Positions 11,400-21,559 of a DNA stretch of 64,000 nucleotides are shown here, piece by piece. The notes under the pieces are model-generated. The model was not told the origin of the DNA, did no database searches, and worked only from the letters and a program-made list of their open reading frames with translations. The position numbers and the translations under genes are program-made. Source of the DNA: Ceratothoa steindachneri (Eukaryota; Arthropoda; Malacostraca; Isopoda; Cymothoidae). The stretch spans positions 2,488,444 to 2,552,443 of the forward strand of contig OZ018326.1 of the NCBI GenBank assembly GCA_963969495.1, read 5' to 3'. How positions within the stretch are numbered: position 1 is the stretch's first letter; every line of letters starts with the position of its first letter.

Positions 11400-12080
11400 A
11401 AACGATGCAGGAAGCTGAGTAAACCTAGGGTGGAATTTAATCTGAGAAGTTAAAATTGACGTAAATCGGCGAAATAACAAAATCAACATATGTATCGCTG
11501 GCTATGGATGCCGGTTTGATAAAACTACGAACAAATACAATACACACATGACCACAATGAACACGTATACAGCCTTTTAACTCCGCCTAGCAGTCTCCCT
11601 AAAGAACACACGAACATACTTCTCAGACCCTAAACTCCACCCCGCATCTCGATTAGGAAAAATCAAGTCACGTCACCCTAACTGAGGGAAAATATAAAAG
11701 ACGGTTTGAAAATATATGCACAAAGAGACTCAGGATTATTCGTTCGTCATAATTCTTACTCTAACGTTACTAAAAGATTCCAGCAACGCCGCGTAAGACT
11801 CGACTATCTCGCTTGCCCCAATTAAGGAAGACCAAAGCTAAGAATAAACCCTACAAAAGTCCATTTTCCTTCCGTGTCGTTCATTTAACCTAGTAATAAC
11901 AAATTACCTTTTGAACCCAGCTTATAAACGGATTCCCACCAAGAACATTGAGCAAACTCGACAGGGAGACCTCAAACGCCTTTCTTCGACACTCAATTTA
12001 CGGGTAACCCTCCCTCAGGAATAATAACCCTATATAAACTGGTAACTCCACCTATAAACTGGTGACCACCTATAAACTCC
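11400..12080 (+). repeat. LTR-like sequence, copy 2, with TATA box (tentative)
   Basis: Diverged counterpart of 10100-10735. It holds a TATAAAAG box at about 11696 with a short transcribed-looking leader after it, an AATAAA near 11844, and at 12032-12080 a cluster of TATAAACTGGTRAC motifs like those at 10672-10735. It could be a solo LTR plus primer-binding region of an unknown retroelement. A chance A+T-rich similarity is not excluded. Confidence 0.3.
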
Positions 12081-13499
12081 TTTCACCCCATAGTTTCTGT
12101 CTCTTCTGAATCCGAACTCGTATTCATTATTTAATTTATTTTTTGGAGAAAATTCAATAATGATATATGCCTGTGACTGTTAAGTTGATTATGTGTTTTT
12201 CCTAGCTTCGGATCAAAAACCATTTTGGGTAGTTTATAGCAATTAGGCAATTAACGGGTGTTCAGACACACATTTCTGATGTTCTTTAATGCTTCTAGGA
12301 TGTCGTTCGCTGCCTTAATAAGATTTATTCAGGTTATTTTTGTGGGGCCTGGTGCATTTTGGTTGAATGAATGGATTACGCATTTTATTACCTCTCTTGT
12401 TTTACATGACCCTGTACCAATAATTACTTATATCTCTTGCACTATTATTGTGCTCGGGTTATCTTAGCGAGGTTTTCTAGCAATTGTAGACAATTTTGTC
12501 TATTGCTGAATTGAAGTCATCTAACTTCCCTAATGCTATATAGAACACAGACATGGAATTGGCGCGAAATAGTTCTTCTTTGTTCCTGTGATTTAGGATT
12601 TTTCGCCCAGTTCGTTTGTAATGGTTATTTTGTTTCACTGATCTTGCCATAAGTCTGTTTATTAATCCCAAGTTTTCCTTGGGTCTTCTTATTACGTTTA
12701 CTTTTTTATAAGGCTATCCCATATATGGACTTGCTATTTTTCTATTCGTCTTTTCAGTGACTATATTTTCTTGTTGCTCCAAGAAGCTTTAATTGATTAT
12801 ATATTCCACTTAATTGTCAATTTATCTCTTCATTTATTTCTTCCCTGGAGGGTAGAGCAGAGTAGGAAATCTCGTCTTTGGGAGGATTCTTTCGTTTGAC
12901 CCATTGATTGTTCCTGTCTATCATGATATTTCCACAAGGCTAACACGACAGGTTTCACAGTTTTTCCTTACCGGCTTGATTTCGAAGTCGATTCTTTGCA
13001 CTGGTACGCATAGGCATTCTCGGGTACCTCATTTCCATATTAGGGAGTTTCCCTTCGTCTTCCTGCTTTTATTTGCCTTTTTATTGTCTTCTCTGTTGTT
13101 GTTTTCTTTCTTCTCGAGTAAAATATCCAATAAAAGACAAATTTTCTTTAATTGCCTAATAGTCTATGGTTCCCTATTTACCTACCATTTTAAGCGGTTC
13201 ATGACCACCGTACCAATTTAGGCCTAAGCTATTTGGTACCTATACAGATTTTCAGACTTTTCCGCGCTCCACAATGGGCTACCTTCCGGATTTTACTATC
13301 CCCTAATTCTCATTGGGCATGGTTCTATTGTTGTCGTGTTATCTTGATTTTGTTAGCTGAAGTAAGTTATAGTATTATCGTATAAATCATAGGAAACTAA
13401 ATGTATGGTACCCTTTTAAGGTAGATATCCCGTCCAATGAAACATGCAGGTAAGTGGAGGCATTTATTTCTTCTTTATTTAGTATTATATATTAGCTTT
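12081..13499. other. A+T-rich spacer with a weak minus-strand coding trace
   Basis: I see no confident gene. The minus strand between 12477 and 13200 has Lys/Arg-rich open stretches, such as one reading RKILNHRNKEELFRANSM at about 12580-12630. They look like a non-LTR ORF, but no catalytic motif is present. Confidence 0.3.
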
Positions 13500-13828
13500 T
13501 TAACCGCCTTTACCGGTGTAAATACTTCGCACGAAGTACGGTGGTAAAAGCTGACTGACTTAGTCCGTCCTGAGCAATAAAATGAAATGAAAAGAAGATT
13601 CGTAGACAAAGAACAGCGTTTGCTGGCAAAGAAGGGTGAGACCTAGGTATATGAGAGTATGCAGGTGAAGGGATAGAAAGGGTGTGTAGATAGACAGCGG
13701 AAAGTAGACCAGTGGTGAAAAGAGAAAAAAGTGTGGTAAAGTGCAAAGTGATGCTAGAGCATGGTGATCAGGCCTATCGCTTTCAAATTTTTATGTTTTG
13801 TAGTTCCGTTGTTGTTTATCATTTTGCG

Positions 13829-13905
<77 letters not shown>

Positions 13906-14160
13906 CATGTATATATAAGATATATAGTTTAGCGTTCAAGCCATTTGTCTTCATATTAGCTAATGTATTTGGTTATGCTGTTCGCGTTTGCTGTTGTTTT
14001 GGTAAATCATTAATTATAACTTACTATGTTTGTTTTAGTGTCTTTTTTTTCGTAAATTTGTAGTGTGTGTAGTTTGTGTATTTTGTTTCTTCTTTTTAGT
14101 CTTGATTGGTGTGTTTCATCTTCTTATGTAGTTTTCCTTCTTCGGTAGTTTTGTCGTAAT
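13500..14160. other. Spacer containing a (TA)n array
   Basis: Contains the (TA)n array at 13833-13900 and a small imperfect hairpin near 13505-13550 centred on ACTTCGCACGAAGT. No gene recognised. Confidence 0.4.
13833..13900. repeat. (TA)n microsatellite
   Basis: Alternating TA, then an impure A+T tail to about 13920. The Tyr-Ile open frames crossing it are artefacts. Confidence 0.97.
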
Positions 14161-14769
14161 CGATGGGTTTTGTCGATATCAGGGAATTTTTGTCAAAATC
14201 GGTTTGGTTTCTTGGTTTGGTTAATTCCTCTTGGTTTGGGGCAAAAACAACTCATCTTGCGTTTAACAGCACTTCTGTTCCGCCAGCTAAAATCCAACCT
14301 GAGCTTGAAAATCTGGCTCGTCATACAGCTCTTCTGTTCTGGTCAATCATTTGTACGATTTCATCCTCCAACTCTCGATTGACCTTTTCCAACATATTCC
14401 TTGTCCGTTCTTCGATGACAACGTTAATATGGTTAACCCCTCCTCCCGGTGCAGGTTTTCCAGTGTTCTTCTTTCCATTCTGCGTGTATCTGTACGCGCA
14501 TTTGTTCTGCACCACGTGTAGTCTCCTCTTCTATGTCTTTGAGACACACGAGAGGGCGGAAGCGGGGTATAGCAATGTCAATCTTACTAGTGCAGTAAAG
14601 ATCTTCTTTTTGTTGCTTTGACGAAGATTTTTCAACCTATATAGAGTCTTGACTGCAGCAGTGGCCTTGGTGATTCGTTCTTGGACGTGCTTTGTGTACC
14701 CGGTTGAGGTGATCTTCATGCTGAGGACATTGCATTCATTGGTGTAGGGATATCGTCTATCCCCCACCC
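14160..14769 (-). pseudogene. C-terminal end of a Jockey-like LINE reverse transcriptase
   Basis: Minus strand. GDRRYPYTNECNVLSMKI near 14720-14765 is followed by GYTKHVQERITKATAAVKTLYRLKNLRQSNKKKI near 14600-14700 and FTALVRLTLLYPA near 14560-14600. After a frameshift come INVVIEERTRNMLEKVNRELEDEIVQMIDQNRRAV (14321-14440) and a DEPDFQAQVGF-like tail near 14290-14315. These are the thumb and tail of Jockey-type RTs. The 5' side is cut exactly at 14769/14770, where gypsy copy A begins, so either the duplication or the gypsy junction truncated it. Confidence 0.75.
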
Positions 14770-15720
14770 TGCCGTATACTGCCAGTCATGCAAAATGTGC
14801 CAGAAGGCCACCGCTAGAGGACGGGTACCGCTGGCTCCCATACAGAAAACCCCCGTCATTTTTTTATTCTTTCTTCAGAGTGGCTATAGATTTGGTTGGG
14901 CACATACATTCCCCGTGAAGGTGAAGGACAATCTTATATCCTTACTTTGGTAGACTGCGCCACTCGTTTCCCCGACGCAGTTGCCCTCAGGAAAATTGAC
15001 AGAGTTTCCTGTGCAGGAGCCCTCATCTCCATTTTTTCCCGATTCGGCATCCCTAAAGAAATCCTCTTAGATGGAGGCCGTCAGGTATTGTCAGAACTGA
15101 TGGAATATGTGGCTAGCTACTCCTCATCAAACCGCTCTTTACGACCCCTTTTCACCCCTCTGCAAACGGGATGTGTCAAAAAATTAATGGTACCCTAAGG
15201 TCCGTGATAAGAAGGCTCTGTCAGTCTTAGCCTCGAGAATGGCCTCGGTACCTTTCAGTTGCCGGCTTCGCGTGCCGAGAGATTCCTCACCGAACTCTGG
15301 GTTTGCCCCCTTCGAATTGTTTTTCGGGCGTAACGTCCGATGACATAGGAACATCCTTATGAGCTCTTCACAAATACCAAATTAGATGAAGAAGTTAATT
15401 CCTCCTACGCCTATGTGATTGAGCTGCGTGAAACGTTAGAGAAATGAGCAGAATTGGCCCGCTCAAACGCGGGGTGCAACCTTTAAAAATACCGAAGTTA
15501 TTTCGAATTAAAAGCAAAACCTCGAAAATTAAAGCCTTGCGACAAAGTATTGTTACCACTGTCTACAAAGAGGAAAAAGTTACTCTCCCAATGTAAGATC
15601 TCTACTCATTTCGGTCATAGAAGCTCGTAGACACGTTGATTACGTGATTGAAACTCCCTCAGGCCATAAACTATATCACATAAACATGCCCAAGAAGTAT
15701 CACCCCTAAGCGTGTATTAA
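14770..15720 (+). pseudogene. Gypsy integrase (copy A), inactivated
   Basis: Reads CQSCKMCQKA (end of the HHCC zinc site), then IDLVG with a catalytic Asp near 14890, TLVDCATRFPDAVAL near 14945-14985, FSRFGIPKEILLDGGRQV near 15038-15085 (second Asp) and SANGMCQK near 15160-15182. The last motif normally contains the catalytic Glu (VEK); here the codon at 15177-15179 is Gln, as in copy B. The C-terminal end carries a tail like VDYVIETPSGHKLYHINMPKKYHP (15640-15708), the chromo/GPY-type end seen just before the stop in gypsy integrases. Several frameshifts and stops (near 14951, 15196 and 15447) break it. Confidence 0.82.
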
Positions 15721-15795
15721 TAATATTATGACACTGGATGAAGAAGGAACCATGGAAGCTTTATACCTATGTAAAACTCTTCGGGTTGTAAACAT

Positions 15796-16745
15796 GTGTG
15801 TTTAGAGTCAGATAAAGAGTATCCTCTACCCTCATTATCTTTCACCCAGGACGACCTGTCCACGGAGTTAGATTTGAACCCCTACCTTGGCCTGCTCAGA
15901 AATTCCCAATTGTCCGCCCTATTGAAGGAATTCCCCGATATAATGTACGAGAAATCAGGGTGCTCCAAACAGTTTTTTTATGAGATCAAATTGAAGTCTC
16001 AAGAAACCATTAGATCTAAACCTTATCCCCTCCCAATACATCTTCGATCCGCCATTAACACAGAAGTGAAGAATCTGCTATAGTTGGGGATTATCGAGCC
16101 TTCGTTCTCCGATTATTATTCGCCGATAGTGATGGTCCGAAAACCTGACTATACTTTTCGAATGTGTGTAGATTTTAGGAAACCTAACACGGTTAACGTT
16201 TTGACGCTGAGCCTATTTCTCTAATTTATCAAATACTAAACCTGTTTTAAGACGCCAAATACATCTCCGAAATGAATTTGTGCAAGCCTATCATCAAATA
16301 CCGTTAGCCAGCTTGTTCAAGAGGATAACCGTGTTTGCAACGGATAAGGGCTTGATGCAATTCACCCGATTGCCCTTTAGTTTGGTCACGGCAGGGAGCA
16401 ACTATAATCGGATGATACGGCGAATTGTGGATGGTTTAAGCGACGTGTCGTTCTATTTTGATAATGTGTACGTGGATACACGTACATGGGAGCGACACAT
16501 ACACTCACTACGAGCTTTATTAGATCGTCTCCTCGAGTATGAATTAACTGTCGGATTCTCTAAATGCCTCTTTGCCTATGAGTCAATCTCGTATATGGGA
16601 TTCGAAATAGGTAAAAATCGGTTAACCACTCAACAGAAAAAGATCGAGGCCATTGCTAAAATGCCTCTATCACGGACAAAGAAGCAGTTGCGTTCTTTCC
16701 TGGTTGGTGCGTCGTTCTACAGGCCGCGCCCATTAATGATCTCTT
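15796..16745 (+). pseudogene. Gypsy reverse transcriptase (copy A), broken
   Basis: The RT N-terminal lead (FPDIMYEKSGCSKQF, then RSKPYPLPIHLR) at 15930-16050 is followed by a stop at 16081. Next come EPSFSDYYSPIVMVRKPD near 16098-16150, CVDFRK near 16168, LCKAYHQIPL-like near 16275-16305, GLMQFTRLPFSLVTAGSNYNRMIRR near 16350-16420 and the polymerase box FYFDNVYV at 16451-16474. The box is Y-F-D-N where most gypsy RTs have Y-x-D-D. The thumb/connection follows, and then a deletion near 16722 joins GASFYRP to the PINDLL region. Confidence 0.85.
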
Positions 16746-16799
16746 AAAGAAAAATTCCCCCGACACCGTTAGAGAGAATCCAAACGCGATCTCCCAGTT

Positions 16800-17235
16800 T
16801 AACTTGTTCAAAAAAAAATTTATTTCCGCACCCATCCTTCGACTACCAAAGCCCCCCAAAAGTTTGGGATCTCCACCGATGCCTGAAGGAATCGGTTGTG
16901 TCCTGGTGCAATATGAAGACGATGGTACCCCTTTTCTCATAGCTTATGCGAGCCGAAAGCTATCGATTCTAGAAAGACCTTATGCAACTATAGAACAGGA
17001 AGCGCTAACCATAATTTGTGCGATAAAGAAATTCAAGTTCTATTTAATAGGTCGTGAGTTTAACCTCGAATCCAATCACCGGCCTCTGTCATATTTGCGT
17101 CACAGAAAAAGCTAGACCCGCGGACTCATGCGAGGGAGTCTATTGTTAATGGAGTTCCAATTTACCATAAACTATATAAAAGGCTCCGATAATTGTATAG
17201 ACGATAACTTGAGCCGAAACCACACAGAAAGTTAA
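16800..17235 (+). pseudogene. Gypsy RNase H (copy A), near-complete
   Basis: FKKKFISAPILRLPKPPKS is followed by EGIGCVLVQYEDDGTPFLIAYASRKLS, ERPYATIEQEALTIICAIKKFKFYLIGREFNLESNHRPLSYL and, after a stop at 17113, LMEFQFTINYIKGSDNCIDDNLSRN. These are the gypsy RNase H blocks with E in IEQEAL, and the terminal Asp in NCIDDNLSR ends pol. In copy A the second catalytic Asp site reads ESNHRP where copy B keeps ESDHRP. The coding stretch ends at TES-stop about 17234, consistent with RNase H being the last pol domain. Confidence 0.85.
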
Positions 17236-17430
17236 TTAAACTCCCGTTAGTCCTTAACTGCATTGAGTTAAGGAAAAGTCAAAGACATGGAAATTATATT
17301 ATCATGGTTCTTTTATGCGTCTCTTTCAAATACTGATAGAGAAAAACATTTAATTCGATAGTATCCTGTAGAACCTTATGCTTTCATATGAGTCGATCAT
17401 AAGCCTTCGATATCGAGCAAATTAAGATAA

Positions 17431-18056
17431 CGTTTTTCCTTTATTAAAGTATTTAAAAAAATATGATGAGTAAGAAATTAAGTTTACATTTGACACAATC
17501 GTATATCGAAGAAATTCTTTCTGAATATTCATGTATAAATCCGTCACAGTTGAAGACTGCTGGACTCAAATGGCCTTATCTCCCGGCTCTGTGCAGTCCA
17601 CTTCATTACCTCGATATATTCCTGTTGAAATAGTATTTTACTCGCTTTGCTGTATGAAATGGGGCGTTGCCCTCCATAAACACTGCTCTTTTGCTTATAT
17701 GTAGATCCTCGGAGTAAAGGTATAACATGTGGTCGAGGTATATGTACATATTCACATTTATTCTTTCAATTATTCTTACTAGCGGACCAACTCCTTCATA
17801 CGAAAACATCCCCCATACAATAACGTTGCCTCTTCCATGCTTGGCAGACATTTAAACATATTTATGTTTATGTCAGCTACCTACAGGGCGTCTAACAAAG
17901 CGTCTTCCATCAGATCCAACTAACTTTCATTTACTTTCGTCGCCGAAATGAATTCTATCCCAATCTCCACCCCTCCAGAACACACGAGCTTCAGCATATT
18001 CGAGTCTTGCCTTCTAGTTCTTCTACTAATGATTGGTTTAATTTTTGGAGAACGAG
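17431..18056 (-). pseudogene. Tc1-like transposase fragment (copy A)
   Basis: Minus strand. IHFGDESK near 17938-17965 (first catalytic Asp), LVGSDGRRFVRRPVGS near 17880-17930, KHGRGNVIVWGMFSYEGVGPL near 17780-17845, and VFMEGNAPFHTAKRVKYYF near 17620-17680, where Tc1 proteins have QDNAPxH (second Asp; here changed to Glu-Gly). The third site, usually WPAQSPDLNPIE, reads VMKWTAQSREIRPFE near 17560-17600, so the third Asp is lost. The N-terminal DNA-binding part is cut at 18056, where gypsy remnant C starts. Stops are frequent. Its twin is at 27640-28345. Confidence 0.82.
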
Positions 18057-18335
18057 TTTCTTGGTTGGTGCATCGTTCTACAGAAGATTTGTTCCCTAAT
18101 TTGCCGTGATAGCCGCGCCCATTAATGATCTCTGAAAGAAAACTCTCCCCCTACACCGTTTGAGAGAATCCAAACGTGATCTCCCAGTTTAACTTGTTGA
18201 AGGAAAAATTCATTTTCGCACCCATCCTTTGACTACCAAAGCCCCCCAAAAGTTTGGGATCCGCACCGATGCCTGAAGGAACCTATTGTTAATGGAGTAC
18301 CAATTTACTATAAACTATATAAAAGGCTCCGATAA
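18057..18335 (+). mobile_element. Gypsy remnant C, left part, split by the CACTG transposon
   Basis: Begins FLVGASFYRRF-like sequence at 18058, continues through the connection region with stops, then skips most of RNase H and resumes at LLMEYQFTINYIKGSD, ending ...CTCCGATAA at 18335. The next bases of the gypsy sequence (TTGTATAGACG) resume at 24009. The TAA at 18333-18335 is repeated at 24006-24008, so the interruption is an insertion with a 3-bp target duplication. Confidence 0.88.
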
Positions 18336-18455
18336 CACTGGTCTGCGTCAAAAATGTTCCTAAGGGGTTCCATAGGTGTTTCTTAATGAAATATGTCTCC
18401 TAAATCCAAATCAAGCATTCATATTGCTAAATCAGGTCTAGTTTTTAAGATACAG
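18336..18455 (+). repeat. Left terminal inverted repeat of the CACTG transposon
   Basis: Starts CACTGGTCTGCG right after TAA (18333-18335) and ends GATACAG. Pairs with 23877-24005; best conserved at the outermost 12 bp and in the inner GCTAAATCAGGTCTAG segment (18426-18441). Confidence 0.85.
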
Positions 18456-18604
18456 ACCAAGCTCCCCAGATGGAGTTAGAGAGCTCAGTCTCTAGCTAAC
18501 CGCGAGCGCGAGTGGTTGTTACAAGAAGTAACAAGGAAAGTAAGTACCCTAGGAGACCTTACGGTCCATTCAAAGAGGGTACCTTTAGGCTAGCAATCGA
18601 GCGG

Positions 18605-20500
18605 ATACATGGCTGCTCAATTGTTTTGCGTCCCTGAACGGCCACTTTTTAAGACTTTGTCTAGTCTTGACTTGAATTAGTCAACAGATTCACTGTTGAC
18701 AACTTCGACTGGAAGTGCGTTCCACTTACCGCAGATACTGTAGGTGAAAAAGTTTCCACACAGATTGCGGTTGTAACGCTTCAGTTCAAGTTTGAAGCCG
18801 TGATTGCGCGTTCTGTTCTTACTCAGTATGAAAATATCCCGGTAGTCAACATTGTCGAACCCTCGAAGTATTTTAAAGACCTCGATGGGCTGACCACGCA
18901 GTCTACGGGTTTTCAGCGAGAACAAATCTAACTCCCTTAGTCTATCCTCATAACTTTTATGTCGGATAGGGGAAATCAGTTTGGTTGCCCTAGCTTGTAC
19001 GCGTTCCAATCCCGCGATGTCCTTTCGCAATGAATGACTCCAAAATTGTACGGCATACTCCAGGTGCGGTCGGACAAGTGAGTTGTACAGGCACAGTACA
19101 ATCTCCTGGTTCCGATAACCAAACTGGCGCTTAATATAGCCTAGCATCCTTTGGGCCTTTTTCTCCGCCTCAATGCACTGTTTCGAGAACTTGAGGTCAC
19201 TAGTGATTGTTACACCCAAGTCCTTCTCAGTGTCGGTGGATTCCATAGCAGTGCCCTTAAGGATATACTGAGATTGGGGGTTTCTGTGGCCAATATGCAT
19301 CACTTTGCATTTGCCCACGTTAAAAGGCATTTGCCACGTGTCCGACCACTCCCCAATCTTCCAAAGATCTTCTTGCAGACGGGCAGTATTTCCATCCTTT
19401 GCAACGTTCATACCAAGCTTGGTATCGTCGGCAAATTTGGAAATCTTATCAACCATGTCACCGTCCATGTTGTTGAAGTAGATGATGAATAGTAGTGGTC
19501 CCAGGACAGAACCTTGAGGCACCCTGCTAGTAACGGGCACCCACTCAGAAGACTGTCCATTCACCACCACCCGTTGCCGTCTGCCACTTAGCCAGTTCTC
19601 GATCCAGCCAGCTACCTTTCCGTCTATTCCAAGCGCTCGCACTTTCCGGAGAAGGCAGCGGTGTGGTACCTTATCAAAGGCTTTCTGAAAGTCTAGGTAG
19701 ACCACATTCACCGCCTTGTCCCGATCGTGCTCACTGAAAACGAAGTGGAAGAATTCCACAAGGTTCGTCAGGCATGACCGTTGCCTTCGGAAGCCGTGCT
19801 GGGAACTCCTCAGTAGCAGGTTTGACTCTAAATACGACGTCCCTTTGTCCACCGTGATGCTTTCCATGAGTTTACCGACTATCGAAGTCAGACTGATAGG
19901 TCGGTAGTTCGACGGTTGGTTACGGTCTTCTTTCTTCAAGATAGGAGTCACCTCCGCCTCACGCAAGTCTCTTGGAACGCATTTTGGTCCGGATTGACAT
20001 GTTGAAGATAGCGCACAGATGTCGTGATACTTCATCGCACACATCCTTCAACACTTTAGGTAGAAACCCGTCCGGTCCAGGGGACTTATTCGTCTTTAGG
20101 TCAGTGATCTTTTTCTTTATTTCTCCTTCGGTGAAGTCCATTGCCTCCTGCTTTTTCCCCGAGTAGGAATCCGTCGGCTGGGGAATGGGACCACACTCTT
20201 CAGTAAACACTGAAGAGAAGTAGTCGTTGAGGAGGTTAGCATTTTCTGCATCTGAATGCTTTAATGTCCCCTCCTCATTCCTCAAATGGCCAATCGTTCG
20301 ACGGATTGGTTTACGGCTGTTCACATATCCAAAAAACTCCTTGGGATTCTCTTTACAGAGTCTCGCCACTCGGAGTTTCTCAGACCGCTTAGCCACCCTT
20401 ATACTGGACTTCACTCTCCTGGCTAGCCTCCGGTATTCGTCAAAGTCACCCGAGATCTTCGATTGCCGGTACACGTTTCTCTTCTCCCTAAGCAGTTGCC
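18605..20500 (-). pseudogene. CR1-type reverse transcriptase
   Basis: Minus strand from the linker (about 20500) to the C terminus. ITDLKTNKSPGPDGFLPKVLK near 20050-20110, then (after the frameshift) PRDLREAEVTPILKK, NYRPISLTSIVGKLME and QHGFRRQRSCLTNL. Next come VVYLDFQKAFDKVPH (first Asp box, about 19640-19710), RVPQGSVLGPLLF near 19490-19540 and SKFADDTKLG at about 19405-19445 (polymerase FADD). Then GKCKVMHIGH, EKDLGV, VRPHLEYAVQFW, LERVQARATKLI, YEDRLRELDLFSLKTRRLRGQ and FFTYSICGKWNALP. This matches the vertebrate and invertebrate CR1 consensus block for block. The longest intact run (18677-20044) is 455 codons. It reverse-transcribes LINE RNA by target-primed reverse transcription in the nucleus. 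Confidence 0.92.
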
Positions 20501-20516
20501 CGATTTCTCGATTAAA

Positions 20517-21434
20517 CTACTTTGGTTGAACAGAGGACCAAAGGGGGCATTTTAGAGGGATAAAACGCGATTGAAGACTCATGAATGTGGTTTGGAAACT
20601 GTTCCAAGAGTCTTCAACAGCATCGCACTCTTCTAGCCTCGCGCCAGTCAGTCCCGCGCGTAGACCTGCAAAGTCTGCTCTTCTTAAATCCAGTTTTCTT
20701 GATTTACTAGTTGCAGGCTCTGCCTTGGGGACTTTGACTACAAATCTAATTAGTCGATGGTCACTGCCACCGAGCTCTTCGCCAACAGAGAGGTCCTCAA
20801 CGATGCCATCCTCAGAGGTGAAAACCAAGTCGTGGATATTGTCTCCTCTCGTTGGCTCTCTCACCCACTGAGTGAGGAACTCGTTGTTCGTGAACTCCAT
20901 GAGTAGTGCGTTCTCGCCACAAGGTTCTCTGGTTTCCCAGTCAACTTGTGTGTTGAAATCACCTATGACGATACACACTCTGTCTTCGACAAGTTCTCCT
21001 AGCAGCTGGTACAGATCTTTGTCTTTTTCAACGAGTTGGGCAGGAGGTCTATAAAGCACTAGGGTCCTGGATTTGGCAGGACCCATCTCTAGGTCAACAC
21101 CTAGTAGTTCATGGTCGGATACGATGTTGCAATCCGTCGATCTGAGAGTATCCTTGACATACAACATCACACCGCCACCTTCTCTGTCTGGCCTATCTTT
21201 CAGGAAGAGCTGGTAACCGGGAATCGTGAATTCACCTTCAAAATCTCGGCTTGAAGTTTTTATCCACAACTCCGTTATGGCCACCATCTCAGGTTCCTCT
21301 GTTACTACGAGGCCACGGGGCTCAAGAAACTTATTCCTGATTGACCTCGCATTGAACAGAAGAATTTTGAGAGAGTCCCCTAGTGTAGGACTCCCTACGC
21401 TCTTCCGTTTGTGTGTTGCTTGCTCACTCTCCAA
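20517..21434 (-). pseudogene. CR1 apurinic-type endonuclease
   Basis: A 305-codon open run. LKILLFNARSIRNKF starts the endonuclease domain (Asn of the LxxxNxR block), then EPEMVAITELW (catalytic Glu), REGGGVMLYVKD, ELLGVDLEM, VCIVIGDFNTQVDW (GDFN), THNEF-like and LVFTS, and LGGSDHRLIRF (the SDH active site). All the usual AP-endonuclease catalytic residues are visible. It nicks target DNA to prime reverse transcription. The run ends at a TAG at about 20517-20519, where the family usually has Trp before FNREI, so one substitution separates it from the downstream RT. It lies 5' of the RT in the same LINE. Confidence 0.92.
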
Positions 21435-21559
21435 CTAAGTGTTGGTTTTTTAATCAATGACTTTTTTTATATATGAATAGTGCTTAAAGTGTATTTCTAA
21501 AACTTTATTTATCTTTTTGAATTTTTTTGCAGGCAAATACATTAGCAAAACTCCTTATA

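Larger units (their letters stand above)
14770..17430 (+). mobile_element. Ty3/gypsy-type element, copy A (5'-truncated): INT-RT-RNase H
   Basis: This copy begins abruptly inside the integrase zinc-binding domain at 14770 (YCQSCKMCQKAT). Integrase core follows to about 15700, then RT (about 15796-16740), RNase H (about 16800-17235) and untranslated/LTR sequence. So integrase precedes RT, unlike the usual gypsy order. It is a near-identical duplicate of 24964-27640 (copy B), sharing most of its stops and frameshifts, with an offset of about 10.19 kb. Copy A has a deletion in RT near 16722 that copy B lacks, and copy B has a deletion near 27085 that copy A lacks. A reverse-strand Tc1 fragment follows in both. 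Confidence 0.85.
18456..21440 (-). mobile_element. CR1-clade LINE, nearly full coding length, reverse strand
   Basis: A reverse-strand CR1-type LINE with an endonuclease-RT open reading frame from 21434 down to about 18605 and a short 3' UTR to about 18456. It sits directly inside the left TIR of the CACTG transposon. Only about three lesions break the ORF: an in-frame stop where Trp is expected (about 20518), a frameshift near 19990-20010, and a stop near 18674 just before the C-terminal FKSRLDKVLK. That makes it the best-preserved retroelement in the window, so its insertion is likely recent relative to its surroundings. The 5' UTR and any ORF1 are absent, as usual for 5'-truncated copies. 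Confidence 0.85.

Noticed and set aside
12477..13221. Possible LINE ORF on the minus strand
   Set aside because: Basic composition only; no endonuclease, RT or zinc-knuckle motif visible. Left as a weak note.
19151..21438. Several plus-strand frames across the CR1 LINE
   Set aside because: Antisense shadows of the well-supported reverse-strand endonuclease/RT.
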